Part shown: positions 8,879 through 16,299 of the stretch, piece by piece | Position numbering within the stretch: position 1 is the stretch's first letter | Layout of the letters: each line of letters starts with the position of its first letter | NCBI RefSeq assembly: GCF_009826935.1 | Contig: NZ_WUMN01000003.1 | Span: forward strand, 1 to 64,000 | From: Flavobacterium sp. Sd200 | GTDB lineage: Bacteria > Bacteroidota > Bacteroidia > Flavobacteriales > Flavobacteriaceae | Reading direction: 5' to 3' | Length of the DNA: 64,000 bases | Program-made: the position numbers and the translations under genes | The notes under the pieces: model-generated | Database searches by the model: none | Told to the model about the DNA's origin: nothing | What the model saw: only the letters and a program-made list of their open reading frames with translations

Positions 8879-9715
8879 TTAAGACCTGATAAATAGCCCG
8901 GCTATACTTTGTGCTACTGCACCTGTAATAGGTTCATCAAAAGATTCTGTGCCGCCAGTTGAAGTTAATGCAGGAGTAAATGTTCCGGGTACGGCATTAG
9001 TCATAAATCCTGCCTGGTTAGTATTTTGTTCACCATCATATACTGCCTGGGTTTGCTCCGGCATACCTGTTCCTCGATCATTACCCACTATCCAGCCTTT
9101 AAGCCCTCTCATTCTGCGTATTTGAGAGGCATGGCGGGCTTCTACCGAATGAATTTGAAGAGCTGTTGTTAGGAAGTTAGGGGTGCTGATAAGATTACCT
9201 GCCTGACCTTTATATGCACGAACACCTGTGTCTTCAAATGCTTGTGCTACAGCAAGAAATGTTTGATAATCAGTAAAAGTAGGGAAGGTGTTATTTACTG
9301 TAAAGTCAAACGTAGGCTTTTCGGGAGCATCTGCTCCAAGAGCATTTCTAAGTAAGGTTACATGTGCCTGCTCATGCTGAGAAATTTTTGCAATTACGTC
9401 GCGGTCGGCAGCAGGTATCAGCCCGAGGGTATTAAGCGCTATATCATAAAATTCATCTTCAAGATATTCTAAAGTTAATGCGAGTTGTAATGCTCCGGTT
9501 GGTGTGTCAGCAGCGGCAGCTAAGAATGCAGACGATGAATTATTTTTTGCGGTTGCTTTTTGCGAAAACAATAAACTCATTGGTAATGCAGCCATTGCAA
9601 CATTAGCTCCGGCTTTGCCAAGCATGGCAAAACTGTCTCTTCTGGAACCTTTTGTACTAAGGTTTTGTATAATGCCCTCGTTTGTGAACGATTCTATAAA
9701 TTTTAATATGTTCAT
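8879..9715 (-). CDS. Exported ferritin-like domain protein (second of a pair)
   Basis: A 278-residue protein with a four-helix ferritin-like domain (Ferritin_2 / desiccation-related type). The helices carry the metal-ligand pattern EYLEDEFYD near residue 84, HEQAHVTLL near 113, AFEDTGVRAY near 159 and VEARHASQIRR near 190. The N-terminus has a twin-arginine-like TKGSRRDSFAML followed by a hydrophobic stretch, so folding before Tat export is plausible. It is 19 nt downstream of a paralogue (9735-10487) in the same operon. Function in iron handling or oxidative protection outside the cytoplasm is inferred from the fold; no enzyme activity is shown. Confidence 0.8.
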   Translation of the reverse strand: MNILKFIESFTNEGIIQNLSTKGSRRDSFAMLGKAGANVAMAALPMSLLFSQKATAKNNSSSAFLAAAADTPTGALQLALTLEYLEDEFYDIALNTLGLIPAADRDVIAKISQHEQAHVTLLRNALGADAPEKPTFDFTVNNTFPTFTDYQTFLAVAQAFEDTGVRAYKGQAGNLISTPNFLTTALQIHSVEARHASQIRRMRGLKGWIVGNDRGTGMPEQTQAVYDGEQNTNQAGFMTNAVPGTFTPALTSTGGTESFDEPITGAVAQSIAGLFIRS

Positions 9716-9734
9716 GACTTAGTTTTTTAGTTGG

Positions 9735-10487
9735 TTATCTTAGAAATTGTGCAGTGAAAGGAGTTTGTATAATATTCAGTGCAGATACCTGACGTATAAT
9801 GTCTGATGGGTTTTCTGCTTTGTCTAATCCGGTTGTTGCGTCAACAGCGTCATCTCCTGCAAATGAGTCTCCGCCATTAAGTAAGTCCCTTACGGCAGAG
9901 GCATGCCTTGCTTCAACAGAAACTATTTTGCCTGCAATTAGTAAATAATCAGTGTTGGAAATGTATTGACCGGCACCATTATACGCTCTTACTCCCGTGT
10001 CTTCAAGAGCTATGGCGGTTTGTAATACCGCAGTACGGTTTGCAAAATTTAGTGTGCCATAGTTAAATTCAAGATTTGGCAAGAGTGTACCTCCACCTGC
10101 ATCAGACAAAGCACCTGTTATGGCCGCCTTAAAAAACTCCCTGTGTATAACCTCATGGTTATACAGGTCTACTAATACTGCTTGTTCTGCAGCGTTAAAC
10201 GTGGCTGTAAAGCTGGCATTGTTAACTACTCGGGTGTAAAAATCTGCCTCGAGCTGTTCTAAAGCATAGGCATATGTCAATATACCTGCATCTCCGCCTC
10301 CCAGATCAAATTTTCCGTTTCTTACTCCTGGGAGTTGATTGTCTGATCTGTTGTCATCGTCGTCACTACACCCGGCTATTAATAGTCCGGTGCCTGCAAG
10401 AGCGAGACCGCTCATTTTAAGGAAATTTCTCCTCCCGTTAGGGGATGCTGCCGAAACCTGCTTAATGTTTACTGTTGTGTCTTTCAT
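9735..10487 (-). CDS. Ferritin-like domain lipoprotein with Tat-type signal
   Basis: A 250-residue protein, first of two tandem ferritin-like genes. The signal has a twin-arginine motif (GRRNFLKMSGLALAG) and then a lipobox ending LLIAGC, followed by an Asp-rich linker (SDDDDN). This predicts Tat export and lipidation. The ferritin-like helices carry ALEQLEADFY, HEVIHREFF, ALEDTGVRAYNGAG and VEARHASAVRDLL, that is, the Glu/His ligands of a di-metal site. The same domain family is found in desiccation- and stress-related proteins. A promoter-like TAACTTTG lies about 79 nt upstream. Confidence 0.82.
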   Translation of the reverse strand: MKDTTVNIKQVSAASPNGRRNFLKMSGLALAGTGLLIAGCSDDDDNRSDNQLPGVRNGKFDLGGGDAGILTYAYALEQLEADFYTRVVNNASFTATFNAAEQAVLVDLYNHEVIHREFFKAAITGALSDAGGGTLLPNLEFNYGTLNFANRTAVLQTAIALEDTGVRAYNGAGQYISNTDYLLIAGKIVSVEARHASAVRDLLNGGDSFAGDDAVDATTGLDKAENPSDIIRQVSALNIIQTPFTAQFLR

Positions 10488-10565
10488 TTTAATAACATTT
10501 AGATTAATAACTGGATTATGTACGCTGGTTTACTTTGTGTATCAGATGGTTATTTTCGCGATTAT

Positions 10566-10573
10566 CAAAGTTA
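10566..10573 (-). promoter_or_regulatory. -7 element of the ferritin-like operon
   Basis: On the minus strand this is TAACTTTG, an exact TAnnTTTG box 79 nt upstream of the first ferritin-like start. It lies inside the 464-nt intergenic region 10488-10951, which otherwise holds only the putative operators near 10874-10934 and no gene. Confidence 0.5.
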
Positions 10574-10873
10574 ATTTTACATACGCCAATTAATTGTTAA
10601 TGGTTTTTGCCCTTATCTGTTTTTTTGAATGATTAACATTTTTTTAGTAAATTGGTTAGTAGTATTATAATTTTATACTCATCACGTTAACAGATACATT
10701 AGGTTAGGTATAGGAATATGATGTTGAGAAAATAATTAACACCTTTATTTAACAACTTTACAGTTGTATTAACGTTTGTTTAAGGCGTTTTTTAGAGTTT
10801 GTTAGTTTAAGTTGGTCTATTTGGGTGATAGTTAAGGTGGTAAATGACTGTTTTTTATTGGGTTGAATTTTAA

Positions 10874-10934
10874 AAAAACGTTTTTCTTGTAATCTACTAC
10901 AAGATTTTCGTAAAAATTTCGTTACTTTACGTAA
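10874..10934 (+). promoter_or_regulatory. Cluster of palindromes upstream of the LacI-type gene (possible operators)
   Basis: Three short inverted repeats lie just before the regulator: AAAAACGTTTTT (10874-10885), CTTGTA-N6-TACAAG (10886-10903) and TTACGTAA (10927-10934). The first and third have the central CG step typical of LacI/GalR operators. The third overlaps TACTTTAC, a near-match to the -7 consensus, so binding there would block initiation. Autoregulation is inferred, not shown. Confidence 0.45.
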
Positions 10935-10951
10935 TAAAATTACTATAGGAT

Positions 10952-11989
10952 ATGAGAGCAAGAGCAACACTAAAACAAATAGCAAAAGAACTTAATGTAT
11001 CTGTTTCTACAGTTTCTAAGGCATTGAGTAACAGTCCGGAAATCAGTGAGCCTACAAAAATAAAGGTTCAGGAGTTTGCCAAGCTAAAAAACTATAAACC
11101 CAATAACATTGCCGTAAACCTTAAAAGCAAGCGGTCTAAAACCATTGGTGTGGTGTTGCCTAATATTCTTAATCCGTTTTTTGCCAAAGCTTTTAGTGGA
11201 ATAGAAAAGCAGGCCAATAAAAGGGGGTACAATGTTATTACATCCATATCTAACGAAACACTGGATAGGGAGATTTATGCTATGGATATGCTTAGCAATG
11301 GTACTATAGACGGTTTTATCCTTTCAATATCAGAAGAAACTCAAAAAGAGCACGAGGTAAAGCATTTTAGAGACGCCATTGCCGATGATATTCCTATTGT
11401 AATGTTCGACAGGGTATCTGAAGATGTTAACTGTGATAAAGTTATTGTGGATGATTTTGACAGTGGTGTACATGCCGTTACACATCTTATTAAAACAGGC
11501 TGTAAAAAAATAGCTTTGTTTTCTTCGTTCTATAATATCAACGTAGCCAAGCTTCGTGCTGAGGGGTATTTGAAAGCTTTAGAAGACAATGGAATTGCTA
11601 TAGATGAGTCTATAATAATCCGTACTGAAAGCAGCGAAGAATTTGACGAGGCTTTCTTCCCGCTTTTTGAAGCCAAAGGCAAAGAGATAGACGGTGTTTT
11701 TGCAATAGACGAACATAGTGCCGTAACGGTACACAAGGCTGCATTAAAAGCAGGTATTAAAATTCCGGATGAACTTTCTATAATTGGCTTTGCCGATGGT
11801 GTATGGTCGCGAAGGTTGACACCCAGCCTTAGCACGGTAAGCCAGCACGCACCGGAGATAGGGGCTGCTGCTGCTGATATGCTTATAGACAGGCTTACCT
11901 CTAAAGAAGACGAAGCACCTGAATATTCTACAACGATTATTAAGACCGAATTGCGTCAGCGTGAATCGACGAAGAAATTACCGGAATAG
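10952..11989 (+). CDS. LacI/GalR-family transcriptional regulator
   Basis: A 345-residue DNA-binding regulator. An N-terminal helix-turn-helix (TLKQIAKELNVSVSTVSKAL, residues 6-25) is followed by the hinge (NNIAVNLKSKRSKTIGVVLP) and a periplasmic-binding-protein-like sensor domain with NPFFAKAFSGIEKQANKRGY. The C-terminal block DELSIIGFADGVWSRRLTPSLSTV is typical of the family. No sugar-uptake or glycan operon lies beside it, so the effector and regulon cannot be named. Palindromes immediately upstream suggest autoregulation. A strong bidirectional terminator follows. Confidence 0.92.
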   Translation: MRARATLKQIAKELNVSVSTVSKALSNSPEISEPTKIKVQEFAKLKNYKPNNIAVNLKSKRSKTIGVVLPNILNPFFAKAFSGIEKQANKRGYNVITSISNETLDREIYAMDMLSNGTIDGFILSISEETQKEHEVKHFRDAIADDIPIVMFDRVSEDVNCDKVIVDDFDSGVHAVTHLIKTGCKKIALFSSFYNINVAKLRAEGYLKALEDNGIAIDESIIIRTESSEEFDEAFFPLFEAKGKEIDGVFAIDEHSAVTVHKAALKAGIKIPDELSIIGFADGVWSRRLTPSLSTVSQHAPEIGAAAADMLIDRLTSKEDEAPEYSTTIIKTELRQRESTKKLPE

Positions 11990-12005
11990 ATATTTTGTTT
12001 TTATA

Positions 12006-12048
12006 ATATACAATTAAGGCTACCCATTGGGTAGCCTTAATTGTATAT
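12006..12048. terminator. Long bidirectional terminator hairpin
   Basis: Two perfect 20-bp arms (12006-12025 and 12029-12048) flank a 3-nt loop; the stem centre is GGCTACCC/GGGTAGCC. It lies between the convergent LacI-type gene (+) and Omp28-like gene (-). The stem is unusually long for an intrinsic terminator. Confidence 0.8.
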
Positions 12049-12065
12049 AGAGATGTTCTTTTTTA

Positions 12066-13118
12066 TTATTGCAGTTCTTCAAACTCCTGAACATCGCCCG
12101 GGGCAGCTTTACGAACATTTATAGCTTTGCCATCCTGGTCTAACAAAAAGGCAACAAATTCTACGTTGGCAATATTTGCAATATTTGCGGGTGCAGGTAT
12201 GCTGAATGTTTTTGTATAGATGTCATACAATTTTGTTTGTGCTGCTGGCACTTCTTCGCCCAAAATAGGAGTAAGGCATGCGCGAAGCACGTGGTTATGC
12301 TCAAAATCAGGAATAACATCTACACCGTCGAAATAAGTAGTGTAGTTGTGCTGCTCATATATAAGGCCATTTTCCAGCACATATACCACCAGTTTAAGGT
12401 TGCTGAAATCCTGCCCGAATTTTGCGCTTACATCTACAGTAATGTTTCCGTTGCTAACAACAGGTTTAAGTGCAAGCCCCAGCTTAGGGTTAGCTCCTTG
12501 TGTAAGGGCTATTGCCTGGGCAATGTTGTTAGGTTCCGGATTAGACCATACTATCCTGCGGTTTAAAAAGCCTTTAGGGTAGCTTGGTATATTTAGTGTA
12601 GCTTCGAGAGCAGAAGCATCATAATTATAAGGGTCATACACTATACTTGAGGGGTTGCTCGATGGCCTGTGTATGGCTACTGTAACAACGTCTTCGCTTT
12701 GTGTATGTACTAAGTTTATGGCGTGCGCCACGCGTGGGCAGTAACCACACCATGTGCCTGTATAATCTTCTATAAGCAATCTTTTGCGGAAGTTAAGTTC
12801 AGATCCATCGCCAAAACTCACTTCGAGAGATTCAGACGAAAGGTTGTAATACTTAGCTGTAATGGTAAAAGTTTTAACTATTTCAGATGTTAGTGTATTG
12901 CCTTCTATAGCTACACCGTCTACAAAAAAAACAGCATCGTTAGTATGCTCTACGCCATTGTTATCCCTAACGGTAAATGTTATGGTTTGCCCTGTTCGTT
13001 TTACGGAACTGTCTGCAGTTAATATCACAGAATCTGACGACTCGAGTATTTCATAATCACGTGAACAACCAAAAATTACTAACGCAGTAATAAAAAGCAG
13101 TGCAAGTATTTTTTTCAT
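12066..13118 (-). CDS. Omp28-related lipoprotein with thioredoxin-like motif
   Basis: A 350-residue predicted lipoprotein: signal and lipobox MKKILALLFITALVIFGC. An Ig-like segment (about 30-105) precedes LLIEDYTGTWCGYCPRVAHA near residue 113. The CGYC motif with preceding W is the thioredoxin-type active site seen in Omp28-related proteins of Bacteroidota. The C-terminal half is beta-rich (KLVVYVLENGLIYEQHNY). It is probably anchored in the outer membrane, but direct redox activity is inference. It is the last of three minus-strand genes (14015, 13176, 12066) next to a divergent TlpA gene, all suggesting an envelope thiol-redox cluster. Confidence 0.85.
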   Translation of the reverse strand: MKKILALLFITALVIFGCSRDYEILESSDSVILTADSSVKRTGQTITFTVRDNNGVEHTNDAVFFVDGVAIEGNTLTSEIVKTFTITAKYYNLSSESLEVSFGDGSELNFRKRLLIEDYTGTWCGYCPRVAHAINLVHTQSEDVVTVAIHRPSSNPSSIVYDPYNYDASALEATLNIPSYPKGFLNRRIVWSNPEPNNIAQAIALTQGANPKLGLALKPVVSNGNITVDVSAKFGQDFSNLKLVVYVLENGLIYEQHNYTTYFDGVDVIPDFEHNHVLRACLTPILGEEVPAAQTKLYDIYTKTFSIPAPANIANIANVEFVAFLLDQDGKAINVRKAAPGDVQEFEELQ

Positions 13119-13175
13119 TATAAAAGTATTACGATATTCTTAAAACTTATGTTGCTTTAAAATAGTGTAAATGGT

Positions 13176-13904
13176 TTAGTTTTTAACTATTTTAATTTGA
13201 GCTGTTTTGTTTTTATCGGTAGTAAAACGGGCAAAATATACCGCAGATGAAAGCGAAGAAAGATCTACCGACTGAGAACCGGTTTTAACGGCAACATTTT
13301 TAACTGCCTGCCCGTTAAGGTTTATTATTTGCAATGTTGCATTTAATGTGGAGTTAAGCTCTAACTGGTTTTTTACTACCGTGTTTTTTACAGTGATGCC
13401 CATATTTTGAAGTGCAGAAAAATCATTAATATTGGCTGTTGGCGAATAAACATAGCTAAATGTTCTTAATATGGCAAGTTCCGTACCATTTTCATCTACC
13501 TGTATAACGCTTAGAGAATAGGTAACAGGTTCTGTACCGTTGCCTGGATTGTTGCTTAGAAAATGGTCTCCGTCAGGATTTGATTCGCCCGGGGCTAAAG
13601 TTAAACCGTCAGCATCAGAAGGTACTGTTGAACCTGTACTGATATTGAAAAAACATTCTTCTCCAAAACAGAACTGTATATTATAATCGGTAGGATAGCT
13701 TACGCTGTTTGCTTTTAGTTTTAAATTAATGGTTTCGTCAGATAAATTGGTTACGCTAAGGTTTACCCTGTCACGGTCAGTAAGAGCTGTAAAGGTAAAG
13801 ACTTGGCCTTCTGTAATTTCTTCGCCATTGCCAAGTAAAGATATTGTTTGAGCCTTTGTTGCAAAACTAACGGCAAATAAAGCTAATAGGATAATTTTTT
13901 TCAT
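13176..13904 (-). CDS. Secreted protein with T9SS type A sorting domain
   Basis: A 242-residue protein with signal peptide (MKKIILLALFAVSFATKAQ) and a C-terminal sorting domain from about residue 165 (ALQNMGITVKNTVVKNQLEL, then SSLSSAVYFARFTTDKNK and a terminal KIVKN). The middle region has beta-sandwich character and mentions no recognised catalytic motif; one Cys pair (FCFGEECFF near 81-89) could form a disulphide. It sits between the Omp28-like gene and the T9SS redoxin gene on the same strand. Passenger function is unknown; its neighbours suggest a partner or substrate in surface redox. Confidence 0.8.
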   Translation of the reverse strand: MKKIILLALFAVSFATKAQTISLLGNGEEITEGQVFTFTALTDRDRVNLSVTNLSDETINLKLKANSVSYPTDYNIQFCFGEECFFNISTGSTVPSDADGLTLAPGESNPDGDHFLSNNPGNGTEPVTYSLSVIQVDENGTELAILRTFSYVYSPTANINDFSALQNMGITVKNTVVKNQLELNSTLNATLQIINLNGQAVKNVAVKTGSQSVDLSSLSSAVYFARFTTDKNKTAQIKIVKN

Positions 13905-13941
13905 GGTAATCTAAAATTTGTTTGTAATAGTGTATTTAAGT

Positions 13942-13986
13942 AAAAAGGCTACCGGAAGCAAAATGCATTGCTCTCCGATAGCTTTT
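13942..13986 (-). terminator. Imperfect terminator after the T9SS redoxin gene
   Basis: On the minus strand AAAGCTATCGGAGAGCAA and TTGCTTCCGGTAGCCTTT form an imperfect hairpin around ATGCATT and run into TTTTT. It would end, at least in part, transcription from 15538 before the smaller T9SS gene. Confidence 0.5.
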
Positions 13987-14014
13987 GTAAGATATTATTT
14001 AATTAAATAAAATT

Positions 14015-15538
14015 TTATTCAATAATAATTTTTTCTGTTTTTTGAGAAGTTACCCCTTTAATTTGTGCAATATACATGCCTTTTTGCAGGCTGCTCAGGT
14101 TTATGCTGTCGCCATCGTTAATGCCTTTTGCTGTATAAACGGTTTTGCCTGTAACATCCACAATAGTAACATCTACTGTTTCGGCGGTACTAAAGTTTAA
14201 TATGCCTTTTGTAGGATTAGGGTAAGCAGTAAATTGTTTAGCAAACGCATTATCATGACCCATTGTAGCAGTGGTGCTAAGGGCAGCATCAAGACTTACG
14301 GTTGTAAAACTACCCGAAACATAGTTGCTGTAAATCATATCGTTGCCGTTGTATACTTCTATTCCATGAAGTTCGCCTTCACTTGCAGCTGCATCCCATC
14401 CGTCGCCAAAACTGTCTCTAAGTTCTATTTTATAGCATTCATTAGCATCAGGCAATGATACAAATTGAGATATTACCGTATTAGCATCAGGTCCGCCACC
14501 GCCATACTGGTCTTCATCTCCGGCCTGGAAAGGTCCGCCTGTTGCTACAATGGCATTAGCAGAATTGCGGATTCTCCAAGAGATCTCGCCGGCATAAAAA
14601 TCGGTGTATATCCTTACTTCAAATTCGTTGTCTGTTTCGGCAGCACTAAAAGGTGTTATGCTAACCTCTTCTGTTGCCAGTTGATTATTAGGGAACGTAG
14701 AAAGGTTGTTTACAGATGTAACCTCTACAGTATGGTTTGTCCCTGCTGTAAAAGTAGCGCTGTCAAACGTTATCAGTGTAGTGCTGTATTGAGGAAGACC
14801 GGTTGTACTGGTATAAGTTTTTGTTGAAAGCACGTTGTCTCCTTCTTTAAGTACAACGGTAGCGTTGGTAAGGCGGTTTGTTCCAAGGTTTTTCACACGT
14901 GCTTTATAAACACCGTCTGCCTGACAAAATGAAGCAGGATCTGCCATAAACGATGGCTTATCGTTAACTCCTGCCATAGGCTGACTTACACATGCAGCAT
15001 TGATTCTTGTTTTCAGTATAGCTGCCGCAGGTTGTGTAAGTTCTGTGGTTGTTCTTGTTTCAGGGCATATCATGTAAACTGTAGGGAAATAGCTAAGTGC
15101 ATAAGCCTGAGAAATATCCCCACGTCTGTTGTTGTCTAGATCCGGATCATTTATTATAGGGTAAGGAGAGTGGTGTGTCCAGTCGCCACGCGTTACCGAT
15201 GTGTCTTCAGGTGTATTGGTACCATAGATGCTTTCTAATGAGGTAGATGGATCGCCTTCTATGAACAGTACCACAACTTCATCAGATCCTCCCGGGCCAT
15301 ACGAGTGGTAAAGGTCATAAAGTGCATTGGTTCCATGGTAGTTCCAGCAAGGGCCACACCATGTAGCAGAGATATCTATAATTACAGTTTTTCCTGCTTC
15401 TAAGTAGTCATATAAATGATGCTCTACACCATTAATATCTACAGCAGTAAAATCAGGAGCTATGCTTCCATTAGGCAGCTGCGCATTGGCGCAGATTCCA
15501 GATAAAGCAAAAAGTGCAGTGAGTAAAGTTTTTTTCAT
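14015..15538 (-). CDS. Secreted thioredoxin-fold protein with T9SS sorting domain
   Basis: A 507-residue protein. Signal peptide MKKTLLTALFALSGICANAQ; redoxin/TlpA-like domain at about 22-185 with GSIAPDFTAVDINGVEHHLY and ISATWCGPCWNYHG, giving a CGPC active site. A central beta-sandwich (about 200-420) includes ECYKIELRDSFGDGWDAA, a motif frequent in Bacteroidota adhesin-like secreted proteins. The C-terminal T9SS type A domain begins FTAYPNPTKGILNF and ends KIIIE. It is therefore predicted to be secreted across the outer membrane and attached to the surface. It diverges from the TlpA-DUF6029 pair across a 279-nt spacer with no gene. Confidence 0.88.
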   Translation of the reverse strand: MKKTLLTALFALSGICANAQLPNGSIAPDFTAVDINGVEHHLYDYLEAGKTVIIDISATWCGPCWNYHGTNALYDLYHSYGPGGSDEVVVLFIEGDPSTSLESIYGTNTPEDTSVTRGDWTHHSPYPIINDPDLDNNRRGDISQAYALSYFPTVYMICPETRTTTELTQPAAAILKTRINAACVSQPMAGVNDKPSFMADPASFCQADGVYKARVKNLGTNRLTNATVVLKEGDNVLSTKTYTSTTGLPQYSTTLITFDSATFTAGTNHTVEVTSVNNLSTFPNNQLATEEVSITPFSAAETDNEFEVRIYTDFYAGEISWRIRNSANAIVATGGPFQAGDEDQYGGGGPDANTVISQFVSLPDANECYKIELRDSFGDGWDAAASEGELHGIEVYNGNDMIYSNYVSGSFTTVSLDAALSTTATMGHDNAFAKQFTAYPNPTKGILNFSTAETVDVTIVDVTGKTVYTAKGINDGDSINLSSLQKGMYIAQIKGVTSQKTEKIIIE

Positions 15539-15735
15539 TTAATTCCAAGCTTTGTAAGTTATGTTTTTCTTAAGGAAAGCCGAAAATATATAAAAACTTT
15601 ATCATATAAAAAAAATACAATAAAAAAGTTTGATAGGTGGTGTATTTTTGTTTTTGTAACACAAAAAATGTGATAAAAATATATTTTTTCTTTTAAAAGT
15701 GTGATTTTTATAATTCTATAAGCTCTATAGGATTA

Positions 15736-15743
15736 TATTTTTG
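15736..15743 (+). promoter_or_regulatory. -7 element of the TlpA-DUF6029 pair
   Basis: TATTTTTG matches TAnnTTTG and lies 75 nt upstream of the TlpA-like start. The 279-nt divergent spacer 15539-15817 is very AT-rich and holds no gene. Confidence 0.45.
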
Positions 15744-15817
15744 CTTAAAAAACGCTGTTTCGGTTAAATTTTTTTTAATATTGCCGTGCAACAATTTTAC
15801 CTAAATATTTAAATGCA

Positions 15818-16294
15818 ATGAAAAAATTAGCACTGCTTATAATGTTTTATTGTGCTGCCGCAAACGCACAAAAAGAAATGCCTAATGTTACTATAAAATC
15901 TGAAAATAATAAGGCTTATAATGTAAAGAACGATTTTGCAGAAAAAGACAAGCTTTATGTTTTTTCTTTTTGGGCAACATGGTGTGTGCCATGTATTAAT
16001 GAGTTGGATGCTATCAACGAAAATTATAATGACTGGAGCAAAGAGCTTAATATGGAGGTTGTTGCCATATCTATAGATGACGCGCGCACACAAAAACGTG
16101 TAAAGCCTTTACTTAATGGTAAGAACTGGCCCTATACTGTATTGCTCGATGCCAATCAGGACCTGAAAAGAGCACTTTCTGTGGCTAATGTTCCTTATAC
16201 AGTAGTTGTAAAAAACAAAAAGGTAGTTTATATTCATAACGGATATAGCCAAGGTGCCGAAAAAGAATTGTATAACAAGCTGAAGCAGTTGTAG
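15818..16294 (+). CDS. TlpA-like thioredoxin-family thiol:disulfide oxidoreductase
   Basis: A 158-residue exported thioredoxin-fold protein. Signal peptide MKKLALLIMFYCAAANAQ; active site FSFWATWCVPCINELDAINE near residues 48-67 gives a CVPC pair; cis-Pro motif NVPYTVVVKN near 129. This is the minimal TlpA/ResA type that reduces or oxidises periplasmic protein thiols. The downstream DUF6029-type gene starts 5 nt after the stop, so the pair is translationally linked. Substrates are unknown; the neighbouring Omp28-like and T9SS redoxin proteins also carry CxxC sites. Confidence 0.88.
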   Translation: MKKLALLIMFYCAAANAQKEMPNVTIKSENNKAYNVKNDFAEKDKLYVFSFWATWCVPCINELDAINENYNDWSKELNMEVVAISIDDARTQKRVKPLLNGKNWPYTVLLDANQDLKRALSVANVPYTVVVKNKKVVYIHNGYSQGAEKELYNKLKQL

Positions 16295-16299
16295 TTTAA

